Origin: an uncultured Mycoplasmatota bacterium
GTDB lineage: Bacteria; Bacillota_I; Bacilli_A; RF39; UBA660
Length of the DNA: 56,893 nucleotides
Assembly (NCBI GenBank): GCA_900551105.1
Contig: URUT01000003.1
Location: 1-56,893 of the forward strand
Direction: 5' to 3'
The notes beneath the pieces were generated by a model. That model ran no database searches. It was given only the letters and a program-made list of their open reading frames with translations, and was not told where the DNA came from. This document shows, in pieces, positions 49,830-56,893 of the stretch. Each line of letters starts with the position of its first letter. The first letter of the stretch is position 1. Made by a program: the position numbers and the translations under genes.

Positions 49830-51236
49830 ATGAAAAAGTTTTGGGAAAAGCATGATTTAGTAAAAGCTGCTGGAATTATGGTATTAATAAGTGTAATTCT
49901 TACCTGGATAATTCCTCAAGGATATTTCTATGGTGGATCAATCCAAATCGGGGAAATTACTCGTGTTGGTATCTTTGATTTCTTTAACTACGGTTTACTT
50001 GGTATGTACTACTTCACAGTACTAGTAACATTCTTATTTGTACTTGGAGCATTTTATCAAGTACTTGCTAAATGTAGTGGTTATCAAAAATTAACTGATA
50101 AATTAGCAAAAGCTTTTAAAGGTAAAGAAATCGTATTTGTTCTTATTGTATCATTCCTAATTTCAGGTCTTGTAGCAGTAAGTAACGAATACTTTGTAAT
50201 GTTAAGTGTAGTGCCATTTATTATTACTATTCTAAGAAAAATGGGACTAGACAAACTAACAGGTTTCTTAACAACATTCGGAGCAATTTTAGTAGGTATA
50301 ATGGGTTCTGTTTACGATGCTAAAATAACAGGTACAACAGTATCAACTCTAAACACTACTTACACTGACTTCTTATGGGTTAAACTAGTAATCTTTGGTG
50401 TAACATTCCTAGTATTTAACTTATTTACTGTATTACACATTATTAAGATTAAAAAACAAAAAAGCGCTGATATTAATGCAATTGAAGAAACATACACTGC
50501 TGAAAAAACAACTGATAAAAAGACAGTTTGGCCAGTTGCTGTAATTCTAAGTTTACTTGCTATTGTAGGCATTTTAGCATACATGCCATGGACTACTTGG
50601 GGTGTAACTTTATTTGATGACGTAACAACAAAAATCTTAGAATGCAAAATATTTGATGCAACTATTTTCCGTTATATTTTAGGAAACGTTAAAGCATTTG
50701 GTAGTGAATGGGATATCTTTGGAATGCAAATTCTAATGCTTATGGCAACACTACTTATTAAATGGATCTACCATATTAGTTTCAATGATTTACTAGATGC
50801 TTTCGGAGAAGGCTTCAAAAAATCAGGAAAACTAGTAGTTATTTTACTAATGACATATTTAGTTCTAGAGTTTACTGTAATGTTCCCAGTTATGCCAACT
50901 ATTGTAGACTGGTTCATGAAACTATCAGATAAATTCAATGTGTTCTTAGGAACTATTTCAGGACTATTTACATCACTATTCTCAGTAGAATACCAATACA
51001 CTGTAAGTTTAATCGGTAACTATCTAACTAACTCATACACTGATTTCGTTAAACAAATCGGAGTTATGTTACAAGCAACTTACGGTCTAGCAAGTATGTT
51101 TACTCCATCATCAGCAATTCTAATGTTAGGTTTATCTTATCTTGGAATTACTTATAAAGAATGGTTCAAACATATTTGGAAATTCATTTTAATAATGCTT
51201 GTAGTAATTATTACATTAATGTTAATAATTTGCTAA
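49830..51236 (+). CDS. YfcC/DcuC-type membrane transporter
   Basis: This 468-residue protein has about 11-12 transmembrane helices. ILTWIIPQGYFYGG and VGIFDFFNYG at the start, FKGKEIVFVLIVSFL in the first half, and FTPSSAILMLGLSYLGITYKEWFKHIWKF at the end match the YfcC/DcuC family of dicarboxylate or basic-amino-acid carriers. It follows lysS, and a lysine or other basic amino acid substrate is a reasonable guess, but the T-box does not cover it because a terminator and a TATAAT (49803-49808) separate them. AGGAGG precedes the start. Confidence 0.75.
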   Translation: MKKFWEKHDLVKAAGIMVLISVILTWIIPQGYFYGGSIQIGEITRVGIFDFFNYGLLGMYYFTVLVTFLFVLGAFYQVLAKCSGYQKLTDKLAKAFKGKEIVFVLIVSFLISGLVAVSNEYFVMLSVVPFIITILRKMGLDKLTGFLTTFGAILVGIMGSVYDAKITGTTVSTLNTTYTDFLWVKLVIFGVTFLVFNLFTVLHIIKIKKQKSADINAIEETYTAEKTTDKKTVWPVAVILSLLAIVGILAYMPWTTWGVTLFDDVTTKILECKIFDATIFRYILGNVKAFGSEWDIFGMQILMLMATLLIKWIYHISFNDLLDAFGEGFKKSGKLVVILLMTYLVLEFTVMFPVMPTIVDWFMKLSDKFNVFLGTISGLFTSLFSVEYQYTVSLIGNYLTNSYTDFVKQIGVMLQATYGLASMFTPSSAILMLGLSYLGITYKEWFKHIWKFILIMLVVIITLMLIIC

Positions 51237-51237
51237 G

Positions 51238-51262
51238 AAATAGACTTAAGTCTATTTTTTTT
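51238..51262 (+). terminator. Terminator of the transporter gene
   Basis: AAATAGACTTAAGTCTATTT (51238-51257) is a perfect palindrome whose second arm runs into TTTTTT. Confidence 0.75.
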
Positions 51263-51300
51263 GACACAAAATTTTGCTAAAATAAAAATAGGTGATAACA

Positions 51301-52905
51301 ATGAAAACTATAGAAGACGCCTATTTAAAAATAGATAGAGAACTATGGGACAAGTATCAAAGTGAAAATCTTAAAGAGTGTACAAATTTATGTACTTCAT
51401 TTTTAAAAGACTGCCTAGAAAATGATGAATTCTATAATTATATACTTTCAAAGTTTTATAATCCAAACACTATAATTGGTTATAAATGCGATGAAACTAA
51501 CGACTCATTCTCCATAGAAAAAACCAAAAAAGCCTATTTTTTCCGAAGACTATCAAACGCTATTGAAACAAGCTCTATCAAGTTATCAGAAGTTACTAAA
51601 AGTAGATTTGCTACATTAAAGACATTAATTGGACTAGAAAGTCTGCAATCAGCTTACGCAAACCATTCTCTTAATTATCAAGAGACTAAAGTAAGCATCA
51701 AAGATATGCTAGGGTTATTATCACTACCTAAAACAAAAATTCAAGAAATCTTTGCTAAACATGATTTTATTTATGGCATTCCAGCAGATATATTTCTAAA
51801 ACTAACGACAGAATTTTTTATAAAATATCAAATAGAAAACAATTACATTTTACCTCAAGAAATCATTGAAAATTTACATTTTATTAGAGCTTATGAATTG
51901 TTAGATTTTGAGCATTTAATGAAAGATTTTGACAATAACCCGATTATAGAGGAAGTCACTTTAGATGAGGGTTTAGCTAGACAGGTTTTAAATAGTGTTG
52001 ATAAAAACGCAACAGATATAGAAAAAGTCGTACAAGTATACTTAAAATTATGCGAAACGCTATCTTATGATGATGAATATTTTGCCGTAGACCAGCACGG
52101 GCCACTATCCGAAAAGCATCGTAATTTATCAAATGTTTCAAAAATAAATTTAGCAAATAAAGAAGTAGTATGTTACGAATTTGCTGTAATTTTTTCAAAG
52201 TTATTACAGTTACTTGGTATTAAAAGCAAAGTAGCATATCACGGTGAATATGGTCAAAGCCACACTAATGTTTTAGTAAATATTGGCAAGTATATCATAG
52301 AAGCAGACCCCGTTACAAATATTTTAGGTGGTGATCTTTATAGGGCTAAAATAAAAAAAGAATTAACCGGCTTAGCAAGTAAAAACCTAAATAGTGATAC
52401 AGCTAAAGAACTAAATCTCTTACTAATAAAAGCTTACAAAGATTATTACCATCTAAAATACGACGAACCATTTAAAACCTTCAAAGAACTAGAACTAGCA
52501 GATATCATAGAAAAATATGAAAAAATAGCAAATCCTAAAATAAGAATATCTTTAGAGCAACGACTAAATATTCTAATAAAAAAAGTAACTAAATCTACAA
52601 TGCAAGGTGTAGATGCCATGAGTTACATTTTAGACTTGCTAAAAGTTTTATTTAGTTACAGTGAGAGAGGTTCTAACATCGATTTTCTTATATTAAGAAA
52701 TAATGAAAGCGAAGAAAAAGCATCATCCATCGGCATATTCACAATTAATGAAAAAGGCTTTGTAAAACACCCAAAAGCAAGCAAATATTACGTATACATT
52801 CCTCAAAAAGCGTTTACCGAAATACCAAAAGGATATTTATCTACTTTAATAGATACTAAAAGAATAGAATACCGAAAACCAGAGCCAAAAATAATTGGCT
52901 TATAG
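51301..52905 (+). CDS. Transglutaminase-like cysteine protein
   Basis: This 534-residue protein is largely unknown, but its middle (about 210-350) looks like a transglutaminase/papain-like fold: KVVQVYLKLCETLSYDDEYF, then VVCYEFAVIFSKLLQLLGI with the likely nucleophile Cys, YGQSHTNVLVNIGKYIIE with His and EADPVTN with Asp. It has no signal peptide, so it acts inside the cell. ATG 51301 follows AGGTGATA; a GTG at 51292 is too close. The 81-residue gene after it begins ten bases on, and the pair is probably an operon. The real reaction is unknown. Confidence 0.7.
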   Translation: MKTIEDAYLKIDRELWDKYQSENLKECTNLCTSFLKDCLENDEFYNYILSKFYNPNTIIGYKCDETNDSFSIEKTKKAYFFRRLSNAIETSSIKLSEVTKSRFATLKTLIGLESLQSAYANHSLNYQETKVSIKDMLGLLSLPKTKIQEIFAKHDFIYGIPADIFLKLTTEFFIKYQIENNYILPQEIIENLHFIRAYELLDFEHLMKDFDNNPIIEEVTLDEGLARQVLNSVDKNATDIEKVVQVYLKLCETLSYDDEYFAVDQHGPLSEKHRNLSNVSKINLANKEVVCYEFAVIFSKLLQLLGIKSKVAYHGEYGQSHTNVLVNIGKYIIEADPVTNILGGDLYRAKIKKELTGLASKNLNSDTAKELNLLLIKAYKDYYHLKYDEPFKTFKELELADIIEKYEKIANPKIRISLEQRLNILIKKVTKSTMQGVDAMSYILDLLKVLFSYSERGSNIDFLILRNNESEEKASSIGIFTINEKGFVKHPKASKYYVYIPQKAFTEIPKGYLSTLIDTKRIEYRKPEPKIIGL

Positions 52906-52914
52906 GAGGATCAA

Positions 52915-53160
52915 ATGATAGAAAAATTAATTACAATGAACGAAAATTTAATTAAAATATACAAAAACCAACCAGAAAGTCTTAAAAGACAAGAACTAAT
53001 TAAAAAAATTCTAGCAGAACCAAATGTCTTTTTAAAAATTAACATCGCAACAGCCTATAAAATCCTAGAAGACTTAGAAATAAACCCACCTGACATTCCA
53101 AAAGTTTATGATGAACTCATAGACATAACTAACTATCACCAAAATGAAAACTCACAATAA
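52915..53160 (+). CDS. Small helical hypothetical protein, 81 residues
   Basis: The product is acidic and helical, with no membrane segment or recognised domain. GGAGG precedes ATG 52915, ten bases after the transglutaminase-like gene, with which it is probably co-expressed. It might be a partner or regulator of that protein, but nothing in its sequence shows this. Confidence 0.65.
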   Translation: MIEKLITMNENLIKIYKNQPESLKRQELIKKILAEPNVFLKINIATAYKILEDLEINPPDIPKVYDELIDITNYHQNENSQ

Positions 53161-53177
53161 ATAATGTGAGCTTTTTT
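53151..53177. terminator. Bidirectional terminator between the 81-residue gene and rnr
   Basis: CTCACA / TGTGAG (53151-53156 and 53165-53170) is followed by CTTTTTT on the plus strand and by a shorter T-tract on the minus strand. Confidence 0.75.
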
Positions 53178-55317
53178 ATACACAAACAGGTTTTAGTTTT
53201 TCTTCAGCCTTAGCTCTAGATAAATTTTTATCCAAAGTAAAGCCAACGCTTTCATCTAAGTCATTAACACTTTTAACCGTAACCACAACTCTATTACCAA
53301 TTTTATACTTTCTTTTAGTTCTTCTACCAACTAAGTAGTAATTATTATCTCTAAACTCAAAAGTATCTCCTAAAATATCTTTATATTTTATTGTGCCACT
53401 TATTCCATTAGCTGTCGTAATGCTAACTTCCTTAGAACTAATCATATCAATAGTAGCTTCAAAACTAGTACCAATTAAACCTTTTAAATACATTAAAACT
53501 TTTAATCTCTCAGCTTCATACTCAGCATGCTTAGCTTCTCTTTCTTTTATAGAAGCAAGTTCACATATCTTAGATAGTTCCTTCTTTCTTTCATCTACTC
53601 TAAACTTATCCACATCACCAGGTCTAAATTCAAAATTTCCAAATTCATCTAAATTAAAATGATTCTCTAAATCAGTGACTCTTCTAATCGGACTAGTAAC
53701 TTGTCCATAATAAGCCACAGCTAATGCAAAATGTCCAATATTTACAACTGAATACTTTGCTTTATTCATACTTCCCAAAAGTAACTTAGATAAAACAGGA
53801 TATATCTCTTCATTTTTAAACCTATCTAAAACATATTTGATTAATTTAGGAGAGCACAAAATTTCTGATTCATTAATTCTATATCCAAGAGACTCTATAA
53901 TATGATATGCTTCTTTAAGTTTTCTCACTTGTGGTCCTTCTAAAACCCTATAAGAAAATGGAAAATCGTTTCTAAATGCCAGTCCAGCAACCATAACATT
54001 CGGCGTAATCATAAATCTTTCTATTAATTTTTCAGCTTTTCCACAACTTCTTTTATCAACACTTACAATATTACCATCATCATCAAAATCACAAATAAAA
54101 TCTTTACCAAAAAAGTCTAGTGCTCCTTCTTTTCTCATCTTTTCGCCAAGAATTTTACTTAAATTTTCCATTTCAAAAAGAATATCCACAAATTTTTCAT
54201 AACCAGCTGGAATAATATTTTCTTCAAGAATCTTATTAACATCAAGTTTATTCATCTTTTTAGCTGACTTAATAACTCCATCACAAATTTTAATTCTTAC
54301 AACATTACCATCTTTATCAATTTCCATAATAAAACTTTTAGTAAGTCTATCTACTCCAGGATTTAAAGAACATATTCCATTTGACAATTTCTCAGGTAGC
54401 ATCGGAATAACTGTATTAAGCATATACAAACTAGTGCATCTAAGCCTAGCTTCTTCTCTTAAATGCGGACAGTTTCTTAAATAATAGGAAACATTCGCAA
54501 TATGCACACCAAGTTCATAATTACCATTTGGTAAAGTCTTTAAACTAACAGCATCATCCAAATCCTTAGTTCCTGGACCATCAATCGTAAACACTAGATC
54601 ATTTCTAAAGTCGTTATCTTTCCGTTTAGCAATCTCTTCTTGACTTGGTTCATCAGGAATACTCTCAGCTTCCAGCATCGCTTCTTTGGAAAATTCCACA
54701 TCAAAATTATTAGCAAAAGCAATCATTGCTAGTTGATCATCAATTTCACCATCTAAATTAATCTGCTTAGTAATCTCACCATCAAAAGCTCCAAGCCTCA
54801 TCTTATTAGAAACTTTAGCAAGCACATACTTACCAGCACCTATTTTAGCAAGCGTATCTTGAGAAACTCTAATATTTAAATTACCCTTTATTCTTTTAGG
54901 TTCAAGTATATACTTACCAAATTCATCTTGTTTTATTTCACAAAAAACATTTGGCATTCTTCTTTTTAAAATCTTTAAAACTTCAGCCTTATTATCTTTA
55001 ATAACAAACACAACATTATCATAAGGAAGAGCACCATTTAATTTTTCGGTATTAACACTATATCTAATTCCTTCATAAGAAATATAATAATTACCTCTAT
55101 AAGATTTTTCTACAATACCTTTCATCGCATCATTAGGCATTAACTTATAAACACCATTTTCACTAGTAATATAACCTTCTTCTTCTAACTTATAAATAAT
55201 TTCGTCATAATTACTAGGAAAGTACTTTTCCACAAATCTACATAAAGTTATATAATTAAAAAGATTATAACCTCTTTCTAAGGTATAATTTCTTAAGTCT
55301 TCTATTATCATTTCCAT
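53176..55317 (-). CDS. rnr: Ribonuclease R
   Basis: This 713-residue RNase II family 3'-5' exoribonuclease has cold-shock-like OB domains (about 60-240), the RNB catalytic domain with FTIDGPGTKDLDDAVSL (active-site aspartates) and TSPIRRVTD, and a C-terminal S1 domain (about 625-700). It degrades structured RNA and processes rRNA and tmRNA. I prefer ATG 55317, behind GGGG; an in-frame TTG at 55332 adds five residues. Unlike in many Firmicutes it is not next to smpB in this window. Confidence 0.95.
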   Translation of the reverse strand: MEMIIEDLRNYTLERGYNLFNYITLCRFVEKYFPSNYDEIIYKLEEEGYITSENGVYKLMPNDAMKGIVEKSYRGNYYISYEGIRYSVNTEKLNGALPYDNVVFVIKDNKAEVLKILKRRMPNVFCEIKQDEFGKYILEPKRIKGNLNIRVSQDTLAKIGAGKYVLAKVSNKMRLGAFDGEITKQINLDGEIDDQLAMIAFANNFDVEFSKEAMLEAESIPDEPSQEEIAKRKDNDFRNDLVFTIDGPGTKDLDDAVSLKTLPNGNYELGVHIANVSYYLRNCPHLREEARLRCTSLYMLNTVIPMLPEKLSNGICSLNPGVDRLTKSFIMEIDKDGNVVRIKICDGVIKSAKKMNKLDVNKILEENIIPAGYEKFVDILFEMENLSKILGEKMRKEGALDFFGKDFICDFDDDGNIVSVDKRSCGKAEKLIERFMITPNVMVAGLAFRNDFPFSYRVLEGPQVRKLKEAYHIIESLGYRINESEILCSPKLIKYVLDRFKNEEIYPVLSKLLLGSMNKAKYSVVNIGHFALAVAYYGQVTSPIRRVTDLENHFNLDEFGNFEFRPGDVDKFRVDERKKELSKICELASIKEREAKHAEYEAERLKVLMYLKGLIGTSFEATIDMISSKEVSITTANGISGTIKYKDILGDTFEFRDNNYYLVGRRTKRKYKIGNRVVVTVKSVNDLDESVGFTLDKNLSRAKAEEKLKPVCV

Positions 55318-55391
55318 AAATAAACCCCACAAGTCATATTTTCTCTACATTTTAAGAATATCGTAATTTCCAAATTAAGTAAATACAATTG

Positions 55392-55411
55392 CCAAAATTT
55401 ACCAAAATTTA
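55392..55411. repeat. Tandem ten-base repeat in the rnr/XRE divergent promoter region
   Basis: CCAAAATTTA occurs twice head to tail (55392-55401 and 55402-55411), one helical turn apart, about 60 bases before the XRE regulator start. It may be an operator for that protein; there is no other support. Confidence 0.4.
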
Positions 55412-55471
55412 TTGATTTTTTTTAGTTAAAGAGTTAGAATTATCTTAAGAAAATATTAACGAGGTGATTGC

Positions 55472-56443
55472 ATGAAAAAAACTGTTGGTGATAATCTGAA
55501 AATGTATAGAATCAAATCAGGACTATCTATGGAGAAGGCTGGTAAACTATTAAACATCTCTGCACCAGCTATTTTAAAGTATGAAAAAAATAAAATCATG
55601 GCATCTTTAACAAGATTAGAAGAATTTGCTAAAATATATAATACAACTTTAGAAGAAATTCTAAACGTAGATGCTACCACAAATGTTAAATTCACAAATA
55701 TCATGCTAAAAGAAAAAACTCCAAAAGTAAAAGAAGAAAATATTAAAAATTACATAAGTACTAAAATAGACAATTATTTTAATTTATTAAATTTATCAGG
55801 AATAACCCTTCAAAATAAATTTGGCGTACACATTATTAACAGTGAACTAGAAGCTAAATCTCTAGCAACCAAACTAAGAATCTTCTTTCAAATTCCAATT
55901 GATGCATCTATCCCAAACCTAATTCATTTACTTGAAAATCAAAATATTATTATATTAACTGTTCCTAAAAAAATTGGCGAAAACTATTTTCAAGGCTTTT
56001 ACGAAATAATTGAAAACATTCCAGTTATAGTAGTACCAGAAGAAGATAACGGGTATGATCAAAGAATGATGGTCGCACTATACTTAGGCCACTTACTTAT
56101 AATGTCTAACAAAAATAAAAATACACTAGCAGAAGAATTTGCTTTATCTCTTTTAATACCAACAAAATCTTTAGTAAACGAATTTGGCACTAAAAGAACT
56201 AAAATTCACTTTAACGAAATAATCATCTTTAGTAATATCTACAAAGTATCTTACAAAAACGTTATAAAAAGACTTTTAGAAGAAGAGATAATAACCCCAT
56301 CAAATGCTAAATACACAAATATTTACATTAACAAAAATAATATTAAAGAAGAAACATTTAACGAAAAACCTTATAACTATGAAAAAATGCTATACAAACT
56401 AATTGCTCAAGGCCTAATTCAAGACGATAAAAAATACTTATAG
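55472..56443 (+). CDS. XRE regulator with a degenerate ImmA/IrrE-like domain
   Basis: This 323-residue protein has an N-terminal helix-turn-helix (about 5-65: LKMYRIKSGLSMEKAGKLLN) and a C-terminal IrrE/ImmA-like domain (about 110-240). The place where the zinc motif HExxH belongs reads MMVALYLGHLLI, so the first His and the Glu are replaced and only the second His remains, while EEFALSLLIP downstream is kept. The domain may therefore bind but not cut. It lies divergent to rnr. GAGGTGA precedes the start. No phage genes are near, so it could be a chromosomal stress regulator. Confidence 0.8.
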   Translation: MKKTVGDNLKMYRIKSGLSMEKAGKLLNISAPAILKYEKNKIMASLTRLEEFAKIYNTTLEEILNVDATTNVKFTNIMLKEKTPKVKEENIKNYISTKIDNYFNLLNLSGITLQNKFGVHIINSELEAKSLATKLRIFFQIPIDASIPNLIHLLENQNIIILTVPKKIGENYFQGFYEIIENIPVIVVPEEDNGYDQRMMVALYLGHLLIMSNKNKNTLAEEFALSLLIPTKSLVNEFGTKRTKIHFNEIIIFSNIYKVSYKNVIKRLLEEEIITPSNAKYTNIYINKNNIKEETFNEKPYNYEKMLYKLIAQGLIQDDKKYL

Positions 56444-56499
56444 CATCTTGCAAGTATAGTTAATATAAATTATAATATTAATAGAATAGAGGGAAAAAA

Positions 56500-56893
56500 T
56501 GAAAGAGCAGCACAACCAAAAAAAATTATCAATATATGTAACTTTATTAATAGTAGTAATCTGTTTATTCGGAATATCTTTCGCACTATTTAAATTTAAC
56601 GCATCCCAAGCAACTCAAAACGACATCACTACCTTAAACTGCTTTGAAGTAGAATACTCTGATGTAACAGATGCAATATCAATAACAAATGATTATCCAA
56701 TATCCGATGCAGAAGGATTAAAAAGAACACCATATACTTTCAAAATAAAAAACAAATGTAGCCAGCTTCTAAATGTCCAAATAGGAGTAGAAACTCTATC
56801 TACATCACAAATTCAGCCAAATCTAATCAAAGGAGTAATAACAAAAAAGGGAGAAACACCTACAAGTGCTAAACTCTTATCAGCTGGTATTCC
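56500..56893 (+). CDS. Partial signal-anchored surface protein, cut by the window end
   Basis: The first 131 codons are visible. The protein begins MKEQHNQKKLSIYVTLLIVV, a membrane anchor or signal peptide (about 10-32), then a beta-rich extracellular part with IKNKCSQLLNVQIGVETLS, which resembles the immunoglobulin-like repeats of TasA/SipW-type filament proteins found in many gut Firmicutes. A TATAAT and GAGGG precede ATG 56500. The end lies outside the window, so domain order is unknown. Confidence 0.6.

Noticed and set aside
53393..53662. Plus-strand 89-residue frame inside rnr
   Set aside because: It lies wholly antisense to the conserved catalytic part of RNase R, has no ribosome site and no recognisable domain.
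1..56893. CRISPR arrays, tRNA or rRNA genes, insertion sequences, phage genes
   Set aside because: I saw no regular repeat/spacer array, no cloverleaf or rRNA sequence, and no transposase or phage structural gene in the translated frames.

Overview
The window is about 57 kb of very AT-rich, densely packed DNA from a low-GC Gram-positive bacterium of the Bacilli/Firmicutes type. The pointers are long-form hpf followed by secA, T-box leaders before pheS and lysS, an Agr-type AgrB, the syntenic block rpsF-ssb-rpsR-rplI-dnaB-(M23)-walJ-rlmH, and a GerQ spore-coat homologue, which suggests a spore-forming (or formerly spore-forming) ancestry. I cannot name the species; an uncultured gut member of the Bacilli would fit. 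Most genes are housekeeping and sit in short operons that end in clear hairpin/T-tract terminators. Many single genes have a TATAAT box only about 23-31 bases before the start codon, so their leaders must be very short.

Layout. 1-1124: an agr quorum-sensing fragment (agrB, minus strand, probably cut just before agrD) and a cold-shock gene. 1169-4247: hpf and secA. 4386-12510: an accessory stretch between secA and prfB holding unknown proteins, a gene broken by two in-frame TAA codons, lipoproteins, a P-type ATPase, a DUF1015 protein and a rhodanese/thioredoxin-like surface pair. 12568-20044: prfB (with the classic +1 frameshift), a YitT membrane protein, an acyl-CoA synthetase-like enzyme, and T-box-pheS-pheT. 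20096-27672: cell-wall amidase, an Abi_2 HEPN protein followed by an HtrA protease, an MBL-fold protein, an ATP-grasp enzyme, ychF and asnB.

27689-36376 is the most interesting part: an apparently undescribed RiPP-type biosynthetic cluster. A promoter drives a 29-residue peptide gene (C-terminus NCCIHRS). A hairpin terminator follows, and then tightly spaced or overlapping genes for a PEP-synthase-like phosphotransferase, a radical SAM/SPASM enzyme, a MccB-like E1 adenylating enzyme with a probable N-terminal peptide-recognition domain, a peptide-binding-protein homologue with no signal peptide, and a PLP aminotransferase. An ABC-F ATPase comes last and could protect the ribosome. The peptide / hairpin / E1-enzyme arrangement recalls microcin C, but the other enzymes do not match any pathway I know. 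The region is visibly poorer in G+C than its neighbours.

36519-45955: rpsF-ssb-rpsR, a second ABC-F gene, rplI-dnaB, an M23 peptidase, walJ, rlmH, a Nudix hydrolase, ung, a LemA-like protein and an MBL hydrolase. 45952-56893: gerQ, a third ABC-F gene, T-box-lysS, a YfcC/DcuC-type transporter, a transglutaminase-like protein with a small partner, RNase R, an XRE/degenerate-ImmA regulator, and the start of a secreted or anchored surface protein cut by the window end. I saw no rRNA or tRNA genes, CRISPR arrays, insertion sequences or phage genes.
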